From contig NZ_PUAP01000022.1 of the NCBI RefSeq assembly GCF_002947535.1, forward strand, positions 38,770 to 102,769: a stretch of DNA of 64,000 bases, in the 5' to 3' direction. The stretch's first letter is position 1, and the number at the start of each line of letters is the position of its first letter. A model generated the notes under the pieces. The model had not been told where the DNA came from, made no database searches, and worked only from the letters and a program-made list of their open reading frames with translations. Below, piece after piece: positions 11,908 to 20,531 of the stretch. The translations under genes and the position numbers were made by a program. Origin of the DNA: Enterococcus mundtii (GTDB taxonomy: Bacteria; Bacillota; Bacilli; Lactobacillales; Enterococcaceae).

Positions 11908-12246
11908 TTAAAGTGCGTCGAATTCTGCAGCATCGACATCTTTAAAACTCAACAACCACGCAGTCATTTCATCTTCATCGTTCAAAACAGCGATATTCTC
12001 ACTGATTTTTTCATTCACAGATGAGACTGTTCCAGATAATGGGCTTGCAAATTCAGTGACTGCTTTTTCTGCTTCTACTTCAACTAGTGCATCGCCTGCT
12101 TGATACGCTTTACCGATTTTTGGTAAGTTGGCAAACGTGATCTCACCTAGATCTTCTTGCGCTTCTTTTGTCAAACCTACACAGTATTCTTTTCCATTAA
12201 ATAAAATCCAAAGGTTATCTTTCTTCTTTAAGTGTTTCCCAGCCAT
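11908..12246 (-). CDS. gcvH: GcvH-like lipoyl carrier protein
   Basis: The product has about 112 residues with a lipoyl-domain hairpin. The lipoylation lysine is in VEVEAEKAVTEF, followed by ASPLSGTV. In Firmicutes GcvH also relays lipoate to other lipoyl enzymes. No other glycine-cleavage gene is present here, so a relay role or a GcvH-L role is plausible. The frame is open to 12279, but AAGGAG inside the end of the previous gene points to the ATG at 12246, one base after that gene's stop. The neighbour is the same as for B. subtilis gcvH (yusH next to yusI). Confidence 0.85.
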   Translation of the reverse strand: MAGKHLKKKDNLWILFNGKEYCVGLTKEAQEDLGEITFANLPKIGKAYQAGDALVEVEAEKAVTEFASPLSGTVSSVNEKISENIAVLNDEDEMTAWLLSFKDVDAAEFDAL

Positions 12247-12247
12247 T

Positions 12248-12604
12248 TTAATTGAATGCTCCTTCGTATATTTTTTCATTAAAACCGATTGTGACCAGTT
12301 GATTGTCTTTGACGATCAATGGTCGTTTGATCAACATGCCGTCCGTAGATAACAGCTGACTTGCTTCTGTGAGGGATAATTCATCGATTTGATCTTTTAG
12401 ACCAAGTTCACGATATTTCATCCCGCTTGTATTAAAGACACGGCGAAGCGGCACATCGGAATGCTTCAACCATGATTCGATCGTTTCTGCCGTAGGCGTA
12501 TCTTTGACCATATCGACCGCTTGATACGTTACTTGATGATTGTCGAGCCAAGCCTTGGCTTTTCGACAAGTAGAACACTTTGGGTACTCATAAAAAGTAA
12601 ACAA
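12248..12604 (-). CDS. ArsC/Spx-family thioredoxin-fold protein (YusI-like)
   Basis: The product has 118 residues with an N-terminal CSTC redox motif (residues 10-13) and the ArsC/Spx fold through RPLIVKDNQLVTIGF. It matches the Spx/MgsR/ArsC-like YusI group found beside gcvH. It lacks the features that would make it a certain arsenate reductase or a certain Spx. The start is TTG at 12604, nine bases after GGAGG, because no ATG is available. It is translationally adjacent to gcvH. Confidence 0.82.
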   Translation of the reverse strand: MFTFYEYPKCSTCRKAKAWLDNHQVTYQAVDMVKDTPTAETIESWLKHSDVPLRRVFNTSGMKYRELGLKDQIDELSLTEASQLLSTDGMLIKRPLIVKDNQLVTIGFNEKIYEGAFN

Positions 12605-12610
12605 CTTGCG

Positions 12611-13798
12611 TTACCTCCTAGAATTTTTTACCGGTGCTTCATTTTGATAACGCATAGATAAGATCAATCCGATCCCAATCATATTCCCTAAGATCGATGA
12701 ACCCCCTTGACTGATAAACGGCAATGGAATCCCAGTTAATGGAAGTAAGCCGATATTTGCGCCAATGTTTTCAAAGACATGGAATAAGAGCATCATGATC
12801 AACCCACTTGCGATATAGGCATAAAACTCATTGTTCGTATCGAAGCAGACACGTATCATACGATAAATCAATACAAAATACAAGAAAATGACAAATGCGC
12901 CACCAATAAAGCCAAAATTCTCTCCGATGACAGTGAATATCATATCTGATTCTCGGACTGGCACGTAAATGTTGCTGACGTTAAAGCCTTTTCCGAACAT
13001 CCCACCTGTTCCGATTGCTAAAATCCCTTGGGCGGGTTGGAAACTAAAGCCCGACGTATCATGAAATGGATCGAGCCAAGAATCGATTCGGGCAAATTGG
13101 TAAGATTTGAAACCAACAGTATACAGGAATTCTCTTCCTGATTCTGTGGTCACAAGGAAAATCGTTCCTGCACCCACAATAAATGCTAAAGCAAAGATCG
13201 GGCCAATGATTTTCCAAGAAATCCCTGACATCAAAAAGACGCCACCAAAGATCGCCAGAAAGACGAGCATCGTCCCAAAGTCTTTTTGCGCCATGACTAA
13301 CGCAATCACAGGAATCGAAATGATCAACATCTTTGCAATCAGCCAAAAATCAGATTTGATTGTTCGAACTTTGACTTGCGTATTGTGCTTCGTTACGATC
13401 AACGCCAGCATCAAAATATAAGCGATCTTCATCAGCTCGGCTGGTTGGAACGTGACACTTCCAAAGCGGAACCAGTTTTTTGAACCGGTACTTGCCGCCA
13501 GATTCTGGTCGTAAAATCGTAAGAGCAACCCCATGACAAGTAATCCTAGTCCATAGAGATAAGGCGTCAATTTCCAGATCCATTTCGAATTGATCCGCAT
13601 GACGATTGCAATCGCTACTGCTCCCACAAGGTACCAAATGATCTGCATCCCGACACCTCTTGTCACAGAAGGACCGTTTGGATCATGTGTCAATGCAACA
13701 TATAAGGATAAAATCCCAATCAAACATAATAAAAATACTGGTAGAATGACTCCGTAATCGATGCGGTTATCATTCGAAGTTTTTATTTTTTTTTCCAT
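12611..13798 (-). CDS. rodA: SEDS peptidoglycan polymerase (RodA/FtsW type)
   Basis: The product has 395 residues with about ten membrane segments. SEDS landmarks are present: FQPAELMKIAYIL in the first half, AQKDFGTMLVFLAIF with the catalytic-region Asp, and LPFISQGGSSI near the C-terminus. These glycosyltransferases polymerise lipid II with a class B PBP. The N-terminus is closer to RodA than FtsW, so a role in peripheral growth is inferred. It ends six bases before the YusI-like gene, so the three genes may be cotranscribed. Confidence 0.88.
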   Translation of the reverse strand: MEKKIKTSNDNRIDYGVILPVFLLCLIGILSLYVALTHDPNGPSVTRGVGMQIIWYLVGAVAIAIVMRINSKWIWKLTPYLYGLGLLVMGLLLRFYDQNLAASTGSKNWFRFGSVTFQPAELMKIAYILMLALIVTKHNTQVKVRTIKSDFWLIAKMLIISIPVIALVMAQKDFGTMLVFLAIFGGVFLMSGISWKIIGPIFALAFIVGAGTIFLVTTESGREFLYTVGFKSYQFARIDSWLDPFHDTSGFSFQPAQGILAIGTGGMFGKGFNVSNIYVPVRESDMIFTVIGENFGFIGGAFVIFLYFVLIYRMIRVCFDTNNEFYAYIASGLIMMLLFHVFENIGANIGLLPLTGIPLPFISQGGSSILGNMIGIGLILSMRYQNEAPVKNSRR

Positions 13799-13985
13799 TT
13801 TTCATCCCTTTTCCTAAAAACCATACTGCCCTATATTATAGCTGTCTCCTTCTATAAATGAAAGCCAAAGCAAATGAGATTTGAGAAAAATTAATCTTAT
13901 TCATTTCTCTTTATCCTTTCTTAAGATAAAAACGAAAAAAACGCTTATTCAAGGGAGAAGTTCTATTGATTCTGTCTGATATTTT

Positions 13986-14807
13986 TTAATTTCTCTTTTC
14001 CTTTTTATAGAAATCCAAGATCTCATTTCCTACTTCTAATAACCGTTCAGAGGTCAAATGGGTCCGTTGGATCAAATAGAACTGACGAGATTCAGCTAAA
14101 GGTTCAACGTGTATCCCTTTTGGTACTGCACGTTTGGATAATATGGATCGGCCGATTCCTTCTTTCAACATCGCCACAATGACCTCATTACTTTTTACAA
14201 GCATTTTCTTCCCTTGGATATTCTTTTCTTCAAAATAACGTTGCGTGTAATGGAACACGCCTGAAGAAGATTCCCTGACTAGCCATAGCTCACTCTTAGG
14301 ATCACCTGCAACGACCAACGCATCTTCAAGTAAAGAAAAGCGTTGTACGCCGGTTGTTTCTAAAGGTTTTTCGATAAAACCAAAATCAGCTTCATGTTTT
14401 GCCACTTGCTCCAAACTTTCATGAGAATTCGCAAAAGCAATCGAAAACTTGATTTTTGGAAAACGCACGATCAACTCTTTCATCAATTGAGGCAATAAAT
14501 ACACAGCAAATGTATGGGAAGCGACGATCCGGCACACTTCTTCTTCATTTTTTTCATCCGCTAATTGTTGTTGTGTTGTTTCCCATTCTTCTAATAAAAC
14601 CAATGTTCGTTCATAAAGTAAATCCGCTTGTTTTGTCGGCTTCATCTCTTGTCGTCCATTGCGTTGGAAAAGTTCCACCCCAAGATCCCGCTCCAATTGT
14701 TTGATTTGATTGGACACCGCAGGTTGAGACAAATAGAGTAATTCAGCGGTTCGCGAAAAATTTCTTGTTTCATAAACGACACGAAAGGTTGTTAATAACT
14801 TAAACAT
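13986..14807 (-). CDS. LysR-family transcriptional regulator
   Basis: The product has 273 residues. Residues 1-60 are the LysR winged helix (NFSRTAELLYLSQPAVSNQIKQLE), followed by the linker helix and a periplasmic-binding-type effector domain. It is divergent from the TDT transporter gene and is read away from it, as LysR regulators usually are from their targets. The shared region holds the LysR-type palindrome at 14853-14870. Because a YeiH-type exporter follows the TDT gene, a YeiE/CysL-like role in sulfur-anion control is possible but not shown. Confidence 0.88.
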   Translation of the reverse strand: MFKLLTTFRVVYETRNFSRTAELLYLSQPAVSNQIKQLERDLGVELFQRNGRQEMKPTKQADLLYERTLVLLEEWETTQQQLADEKNEEEVCRIVASHTFAVYLLPQLMKELIVRFPKIKFSIAFANSHESLEQVAKHEADFGFIEKPLETTGVQRFSLLEDALVVAGDPKSELWLVRESSSGVFHYTQRYFEEKNIQGKKMLVKSNEVIVAMLKEGIGRSILSKRAVPKGIHVEPLAESRQFYLIQRTHLTSERLLEVGNEILDFYKKEKRN

Positions 14808-14852
14808 CTAACCACTTCCATTATCTTTTTTTATAGTAACTATAATAACTAT

Positions 14853-14884
14853 TTGATTTAAATATATCAAAAAGACTTTATAAT
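14853..14884 (+). promoter_or_regulatory. LysR operator and -10 for the TDT gene
   Basis: TTGATTTAAATATATCAA (14853-14870) is a palindrome with TTGAT/ATCAA arms and the T-N11-A form used by LysR proteins. A perfect TATAAT follows at 14879-14884. The transcript would carry about 200 nt of leader before the transporter start at 15097. Confidence 0.6.
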
Positions 14885-14898
14885 GAAAAGTGTAAGGA

Positions 14899-15060
14899 AC
14901 AGGTTGTGGACCTTCAGTTACACACACCTCACAACCTTCCAGACAGCTTACTGCAACGATAAGGAGAAGCATCCATGCGATTTGTTTTTTCCCATTGAAA
15001 AACTTTACTATTCTTCGTAACAAGCAGTTTTCATCGTTGGCTACTTATCGTTGCAACGAG
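14899..15060 (+). other. Structured leader with nested inverted repeats
   Basis: The leader holds two inverted repeats: AGGTTGTG with CACAACCT (about 14900-14937), and a perfect 12-bp pair TGCAACGATAAG (14952-14963) / CTTATCGTTGCA (15044-15055). An AAGGAGAAG site precedes a seven-codon frame (ATG at 14975) lying in the large loop. This could be a regulatory leader; no known riboswitch motif is recognised. Confidence 0.4.
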
Positions 15061-15096
15061 CCTGTCCTTCATTATCAATAAAAAGGAGAGTAATGT

Positions 15097-16065
15097 ATGA
15101 AGCATTTCTTGAAGATTGTTCCGATCCCGATTTGTGGGTTGATCCTTGGATTGACTTCTTTAGGGAATCTTTTAAAAGACTATCATTTGACGCATTTAGG
15201 GAATTTTGTAGGCGCGATCGGTATGCTTTTGATGCTGTTGATCATCGGCAAACTGATCCTTTTATTTGAACACACGAAGCAACATCTATATGACCCAATC
15301 GTCGCTTCCGTCTCGCCGACCTTTACGATGTCTTTGATGGTCATCTGTACGTATTTTGTTTCTTTCAAATCAATTGCGCCAATCGTCAAATTGATCTGGT
15401 TAGCCGCAGTGATTTTCCAAATCATCTTGGTTCTGTACTTTAATTACCATCATGTAGTTAAAGCAGACTTGTCAATAGAAGCAATTTTTCCAAGCTGGTT
15501 TATCGTGTATGTTGGTTTTGGTGTCATCACAGTAACTGCCGGAAACTTTTCTCCGATCCTTGGAAAGATCTTCTTCTGGCTTTCGTTAGCTTGTTATGTA
15601 GTATTACTGCCAATCATCATCCATCGAATTTTCTTTGTCAAAAATATGGCACAGCCAACCTTACCATTGATTGCGATTCTTGCAGCACCTGGTTCTTTGT
15701 GCCTAACAGGGTACTTAAAAAACTTTGAAGACCCAAATTTGGCCTTAGTCATGACGTTGTTCCTTGTTTCGCAAGTACTTTACTTTATCGTTTTAGCCAT
15801 GTTACCACGTCTGTTATTGCTTGATTTTTATCCAAGCTTTGCAGCCTTTACTTTCCCATTGGTGATCTCTGCTACAGCAATCTCTACTGTCACTGCTTAT
15901 TTCCATCAATTAGGTTTTGCTACAGGGATCTTAGATGGATTGAAAGTCATCGAGTGTTTGATTGCCTGTGGCATGATCGCTTACGTCTTAGGACACTATG
16001 CCATCTACTTGATCAAAGAACATAGTCAACATAAACATCACCTTTCAAAGGGATTGATAGAATAG
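15097..16065 (+). CDS. TDT-family (TehA/SLAC1/Mae1) transporter
   Basis: The product has 322 residues with about ten membrane helices. The N-terminal PIPICGLILGLTSLGNLL matches the TDT family helix 1 signature. Family members move tellurite-related oxyanions, malate, chloride or, in yeast Ssu1, sulfite. The gene starts at ATG after AAGGAGAG. It is divergent from a LysR gene and followed by its own terminator and then a YeiH-type exporter. The substrate is not readable; an anion such as sulfite fits the context. Confidence 0.85.
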   Translation: MKHFLKIVPIPICGLILGLTSLGNLLKDYHLTHLGNFVGAIGMLLMLLIIGKLILLFEHTKQHLYDPIVASVSPTFTMSLMVICTYFVSFKSIAPIVKLIWLAAVIFQIILVLYFNYHHVVKADLSIEAIFPSWFIVYVGFGVITVTAGNFSPILGKIFFWLSLACYVVLLPIIIHRIFFVKNMAQPTLPLIAILAAPGSLCLTGYLKNFEDPNLALVMTLFLVSQVLYFIVLAMLPRLLLLDFYPSFAAFTFPLVISATAISTVTAYFHQLGFATGILDGLKVIECLIACGMIAYVLGHYAIYLIKEHSQHKHHLSKGLIE

Positions 16066-16070
16066 ACTCC

Positions 16071-16115
16071 ACCTTCTGTCTTTTTCACTTAGTAAAAAGG
16101 CAGAAGGTTTTTTTG
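16071..16115 (+). terminator. Terminator after the TDT transporter gene
   Basis: ACCTTCTG and CAGAAGGT arms with inner CTTTTT/AAAAAG pairing are followed by seven T, five bases after the stop. Confidence 0.88.
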
Positions 16116-16187
16116 TATTCACGAGGAAACAATTAAATGATACTATATTTTAGATAAACTTTTTCTTACACGAAAGGAAAGAATCAA

Positions 16188-17231
16188 ATGAATGCTTTAT
16201 TCACTTATATAAAAACGTTGAAAAAATTTGGTGGCCGAAAAATCTTACCCGGACTACTACTCGCCTTTTTCGTCGCAGTCATTAGTCGGCTACTAGCACC
16301 CTTCGTCCCACAACTCGGTGCAGGAACCATTGCGATTTTACTTGGCATCGTTTTAGGAAACACATTGTTTAAACAACCTGAACTTGCGGTGGGCACCAAA
16401 TTTGCCGAAAGTAAACTATTAGAATGTTCCGTTTTCTTGCTTGGTGCAACTGTGACGATCCAAACGATTGCACAGATTGGTATCAAAGGTGTAACTTTCG
16501 TGTTACTCCAAATGACTGTCACGATTCTTGGTGCCTATTTCATCGGAAAAAAACTATTGTTCAGCGATACATTTTCCTTGATGATGGCAGGCGGGAACGC
16601 TATTTGCGGTTCTTCAGCCATTGCTTCGATTGCTCCAGTGATCCATGCAGATGAAGAAGAAAAGGGCCAAGTCATTACCTTGGTCAATCTTTTAGGAACA
16701 GTGATGATGTTGACACTTCCCTTTTTAGGTCTCCAACTATTTGGTGATCAACTGATCGAAAAAAGTGCGCTTATAGGTGGTACTTTACAATCCGTTGGAC
16801 AAGTTGTTGCTGGAGCAAGTCTATTAGATGCTTCAGTCGTGCAATTTGCAATGCTGTTTAAAATCATGCGGATCATGATGCTTGTGGTCGTGGTATTCCT
16901 CTTTGAAAAATTTATGACAAAAAAACAGCCGGCCGTCTCGTCTACGTATACGCCAAAAAACCACAAACGAAAAATGCCACTTCCTTGGTACGTTTTAGGC
17001 TTCTTGATCGTGTGTTTAATCAACAGCTTCTTCACCATTCCCCATGTGATCGATCAAAGCGCAAGTTTTATTAGTGGTTGGTTTGAGGTCACTGCATTAG
17101 CCGCGATTGGCTTACGTTTGGATTTTGCAAAGTTCATGAAAGAAGGAAAGCGATTCTTGACGTATGGATTGACTGTGGGACTTCTACAAACGATCATGGC
17201 TTTATTCTTTATTTGGTTGATCAAACTATAA
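16188..17231 (+). CDS. YeiH-family (UPF0324) putative sulfate/sulfite exporter
   Basis: The product has 347 residues with ten or eleven membrane helices. Family blocks include [16 protein letters not shown], the [19 protein letters not shown] core and [12 protein letters not shown]. YeiH in E. coli and relatives is controlled by the LysR protein YeiE, which responds to sulfite. Here the gene lies downstream of a LysR/TDT pair, although with its own terminator-separated transcript. AAAGGAAAG precedes the ATG. Confidence 0.88.
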   Translation: MNALFTYIKTLKKFGGRKILPGLLLAFFVAVISRLLAPFVPQLGAGTIAILLGIVLGNTLFKQPELAVGTKFAESKLLECSVFLLGATVTIQTIAQIGIKGVTFVLLQMTVTILGAYFIGKKLLFSDTFSLMMAGGNAICGSSAIASIAPVIHADEEEKGQVITLVNLLGTVMMLTLPFLGLQLFGDQLIEKSALIGGTLQSVGQVVAGASLLDASVVQFAMLFKIMRIMMLVVVVFLFEKFMTKKQPAVSSTYTPKNHKRKMPLPWYVLGFLIVCLINSFFTIPHVIDQSASFISGWFEVTALAAIGLRLDFAKFMKEGKRFLTYGLTVGLLQTIMALFFIWLIKL

Positions 17232-17234
17232 GTA

Positions 17235-17290
17235 AAATAAGCACCAACATCTCGGAAAGATCTTCTATTTCGAGGTGTTGGTGCTTATTT
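17235..17290. terminator. Bidirectional terminator between yeiH-like gene and ogt
   Basis: AAATAAGCACCAACA and its complement form the base of a long hairpin with a T run on both strands. It serves the rightward exporter gene and the leftward methyltransferase gene. Confidence 0.85.
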
Positions 17291-17317
17291 ATCTGTACTG
17301 TCAGCTAGTAGTACAGC

Positions 17318-17782
17318 CTAATGAGCTAAAATATTTTCAAGCACTAATAGTTGCCGTTTGATCACTAACCCATTTTCAGCTTTCCCCATATACCCAGTCA
17401 ATTGTCCATTTTGCCCAATCACTCGGTGACAAGGAATAACGATTGGCAGAGGATTCAAACGATTGGCTTGACCAATCGCACGAGCTGCCTTTGGTTGTCC
17501 GATTGCCTGTGCCACTTGTTTATATGTGCGACTTTGTCCATAAGGGATTCTTGTGAGCACTCGCCAAACCTTTTGTTGAAAGGCTGTTCCTCTTTGGAAA
17601 GATAAAGGTACATCGAAAACGTGTCTTTCACCTGAAAAATATTCTTCCAGCTGTTGTTTTGCCAAGGATAAAATCTCAGCATTTGCTTCTTCATTTTCAG
17701 AAATTCGTTCAAAAGAGACAGCTGTTAATCCTTTTTGATCGGCATCAAGCCATAAAGGACCGATCGGTGTTTCAATTTTCAT
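17318..17782 (-). CDS. ogt: Methylated-DNA--protein-cysteine methyltransferase
   Basis: The product has 154 residues. The active-site block IVIPCHRVIG carries the acceptor cysteine, and the RAIGQANRLNP segment is the DNA-binding helix region. The enzyme removes alkyl groups from O6-alkylguanine and is consumed in the reaction. It has the short Ogt form without an Ada regulatory domain. It is a single-gene unit. Confidence 0.93.
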   Translation of the reverse strand: MKIETPIGPLWLDADQKGLTAVSFERISENEEANAEILSLAKQQLEEYFSGERHVFDVPLSFQRGTAFQQKVWRVLTRIPYGQSRTYKQVAQAIGQPKAARAIGQANRLNPLPIVIPCHRVIGQNGQLTGYMGKAENGLVIKRQLLVLENILAH

Positions 17783-17987
17783 TTTTGTCCGCCTTCCTCA
17801 TCACTTATTTTATTTATCATCTATGATTCTTCGAAAAAAATCAACCTAAAAGTTTATTTAATGACATAGAGATGGTACACTGTATACGGCACTTATAATA
17901 AAGATAATTATCTTATATCGTTGTTATTTAAACATACTTTTATTTATACTAGTTATAGGAGAAAACATGCTTGAAAGGAACGAAAAC

Positions 17988-18941
17988 ATGAAAATATCAA
18001 TTGTTATCCCTTGTTTTAATGAAGAAAAAACTGTCCCACTTTTTTTTGATGAAGTCGAAAAATTTCGTGGCGATTACGAGTTCGAGTATCTTTTTATCGA
18101 TGATGGGTCAAGTGATGGTACATTGGCTGCCATCAAAAAATTAGCGAATGTACATGAATCCGTTCGTTTTGTCGCTTTTTCACGAAATTTCGGTAAAGAA
18201 GCCGCACTATATGCCGGTCTGCAAGCTTCTACAGGAGACTTAGTCACTGTCATGGACGTCGATTTACAAGATCCACCTGAATTATTACCAGTGATGATCG
18301 ATAAAGTCATCAACTCCGATATTGATTGTATCGGTACACGCCGTTCTACTCGTGAAGGTGAACCAGCTATCCGTAGTTTCTTTGCGAAGAAATTTTACCA
18401 ATTGATCAATAAAATCAGTGATACTGAAATGGTTGACGGTGCAAGAGATTATCGCATGATGACTCGCCAAATGGTGGATGCGGTCTTAGAATTAGCGGAA
18501 TACAATCGCTTTTCAAAAGGACTATTCAGTTGGGTAGGGTTCAAAACAGAGTATCTCTCATTTGAAAATCGCGAACGCGTTGCCGGTGAGACGTCTTGGT
18601 CATTTTGGAAATTATTCAACTATTCAATCGATGGGATCGTCAATTTTTCTGACACGCCATTGAACATCGCCTCATTTGTTGGCGCATTATCATGTATCGG
18701 TTCAGGAATCGCCATCTTATTTATTATTTTACGTGCGTTATTATTTGGTGATCCAACATCCGGCTGGCCTTCACTCGTCTCAATCGTCCTATTCATCGGC
18801 GGAATCCAACTTCTTTCTCTTGGTATCATTGGGAAATATATTGGGAAAATCTTCCTAGAAACGAAAAAACGCCCAGTCTATATCGTCCGGGAAACTGAAA
18901 AACTAAAAGCCCACCAAATTGGTGAGCAAACAGACAAATAA
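17988..18941 (+). CDS. GT2 glycosyltransferase, GtrB/CsbB type
   Basis: The product has about 317 residues. The N-terminal GT-A domain has ISIVIPCFNEEKTV and the metal-binding region VTVMDVDLQDPPE. Two C-terminal membrane helices (~230-255 and ~265-290) match bactoprenol-phosphate glycosyltransferases such as CsbB, which make lipid-linked sugars for wall or teichoic acid decoration. Two starts are possible: ATG 17967 (TAGGAG) and ATG 17988 (AAAGG). The family N-terminus favours the second. No flippase or acceptor enzyme is adjacent. Confidence 0.88.
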   Translation: MKISIVIPCFNEEKTVPLFFDEVEKFRGDYEFEYLFIDDGSSDGTLAAIKKLANVHESVRFVAFSRNFGKEAALYAGLQASTGDLVTVMDVDLQDPPELLPVMIDKVINSDIDCIGTRRSTREGEPAIRSFFAKKFYQLINKISDTEMVDGARDYRMMTRQMVDAVLELAEYNRFSKGLFSWVGFKTEYLSFENRERVAGETSWSFWKLFNYSIDGIVNFSDTPLNIASFVGALSCIGSGIAILFIILRALLFGDPTSGWPSLVSIVLFIGGIQLLSLGIIGKYIGKIFLETKKRPVYIVRETEKLKAHQIGEQTDK

Positions 18942-18950
18942 TCAATGAAT

Positions 18951-18985
18951 AAAGCTATCCTTTAAAATTAGAGGGTAGCTTTTTC
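18951..18985 (+). terminator. Terminator after GT2 gene
   Basis: AAAGCTATCCT pairs imperfectly with AGGGTAGCTTT, followed by a T-rich run, ten bases after the stop. Confidence 0.75.
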
Positions 18986-19150
18986 TTTTATGATAGCCAG
19001 TTAAAATAACTCTCATTATAAAAAATTATTTTAACTGATTGCGTTTTATCTATCCATTAATTGCGTATACTTATAGATGATAATGTTTCTATCTGTTAAT
19101 TATATCTGATAGCATTTTTAAACTACATAAATACTAAAGGGGGCAATACC

Positions 19151-19660
19151 ATGTATCATTACTTAGACATACTTAACTTCGGTATTCTAGGTCTTATGTT
19201 AATCTCACTTGTATCTTTGATATTAATCAGTAATCGAATAGAATTATTTAAACAATACATATATTCAAAAAAAATTTTCTCTGCAGCTTCTGATGAAACA
19301 GAAATATATATTCGTATGTTAAAAAAAAGTAATCAATACATTTTTTTGACTTCAATTTCATTTATCCTTTCAAATGTGCTAGTTTCAAAGAACATCTTGA
19401 ATCTTTCTTACTTTTTTTTAATTTCAGGAATCTTCTTCTTGTTGTTGAGTTTAACTACATGTTTCTACTCTAAAGAGAGCATTAGCCAAGGATATCTGGT
19501 TATAGCTAAAAATAAATCATATTTGATATACTACTTTAAGAATCAAAAACAGCAAAACCTCATTTTATCTTGGCAAAATAAAATGATTTCTTCACTTTAT
19601 CTCACTTTATTCTTTTATATGTTACTCTTGATTTCAACTTTACTGATGAAAACAATCTAG
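19151..19660 (+). CDS. Unrecognised four-helix membrane protein
   Basis: The product has 169 residues with four hydrophobic segments (about 8-28, 60-80, 85-105, 145-165) and Lys-rich loops. It starts with ATG after AAAGGGGG. I recognise no family. The local sequence is more AT-rich than the neighbouring housekeeping genes, as are the next two genes, which suggests a variable locus. Confidence 0.6.
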   Translation: MYHYLDILNFGILGLMLISLVSLILISNRIELFKQYIYSKKIFSAASDETEIYIRMLKKSNQYIFLTSISFILSNVLVSKNILNLSYFFLISGIFFLLLSLTTCFYSKESISQGYLVIAKNKSYLIYYFKNQKQQNLILSWQNKMISSLYLTLFFYMLLLISTLLMKTI

Positions 19661-19864
19661 TTATATTTCTTTTATTGATGGTTCTAGCGTTTTTTTACGA
19701 TAGATATCATTTTTTATAGCATATCAAACGTAAACTTAGAATAAAAATTATATTTGGTCCTTATACCATTTTTTACTTATAGTTCCTTTGTATTTTGACC
19801 CTAACCAATAAGTATAAGCGATTGAGGTTTATATCCATAAAAAACAGAGATAAAAAACAGTTAT

Positions 19865-20407
19865 TTATGGGATTATTTTTTTCATAGGATACATAATAAC
19901 TTGATGTTCTTTCACTTCCTCACTGAATAAAAACAATTTATCTGCTTCGATTCTGTACTTATGATCTTTGATCACATTCGCATAGTTCACACTTGCTGGA
20001 TCTGGTTCTAAATAGAAGTTATCTTGATTAACTGAATATATTCCAGCATACTCTATCTGCCCAGACAGATTGATTCGCTGTACTTCACCTGATTCATTAA
20101 AGATCAAGATACCTCCACCCTCCAGTTTCCAGGAGTACATAATCAAGAGATCATGTAACTGGTCGTGGGAGATATCGCTTTTTATTTTTAATTTCTGATA
20201 GGCTTCATCGAGTTTTCCCGGACCAGGAAAGGCTTTTTTATATTCCTCGAATGTTAAATCGTCTGAATCAGTTATTTCCTGTAAAGAAGTACTTTCTATT
20301 GTTTCCTCCATGCTGTCTCTTGTTTGCGATTGTCCTGTACTTGATTCGTTACTACAACCAGTAATTAGTAATACAAACAACAAGATAGATACTATCCGTT
20401 TCTTCAT
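19865..20407 (-). CDS. Lipoprotein of unknown function
   Basis: The product has 180 residues. A signal peptide ends in the lipobox ITGC, followed by a Ser/Thr-rich linker. The mature part contains an FEEYKKAFPGPGKLDEAYQKL helix region and then a beta-rich segment (GGGILIFNESGEVQRINL, AGIYSVNQDNFYL) that could be a small ligand-binding fold. No known family is recognised. It follows another exported-protein gene on the same strand 124 bp upstream, so the two may act together. Confidence 0.7.
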   Translation of the reverse strand: MKKRIVSILLFVLLITGCSNESSTGQSQTRDSMEETIESTSLQEITDSDDLTFEEYKKAFPGPGKLDEAYQKLKIKSDISHDQLHDLLIMYSWKLEGGGILIFNESGEVQRINLSGQIEYAGIYSVNQDNFYLEPDPASVNYANVIKDHKYRIEADKLFLFSEEVKEHQVIMYPMKKIIP

Positions 20408-20531
20408 TCTAGTTTATTCACTCTCCTATCTTTTCAAAAAATAAAAAGGACTACCACATGATTTGTTGAACATGCGCGAATAATTTGTATGGTCACCATT
20501 TCATAAAAGTACCAAGCTTGACTATCGCTAC

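Noticed and set aside
14808..15023. 71-codon leftward frame between LysR and the TDT gene
   Set aside because: It starts with TTG without a ribosome site, shows no family pattern, and lies over the structured leader and promoter of the TDT gene.
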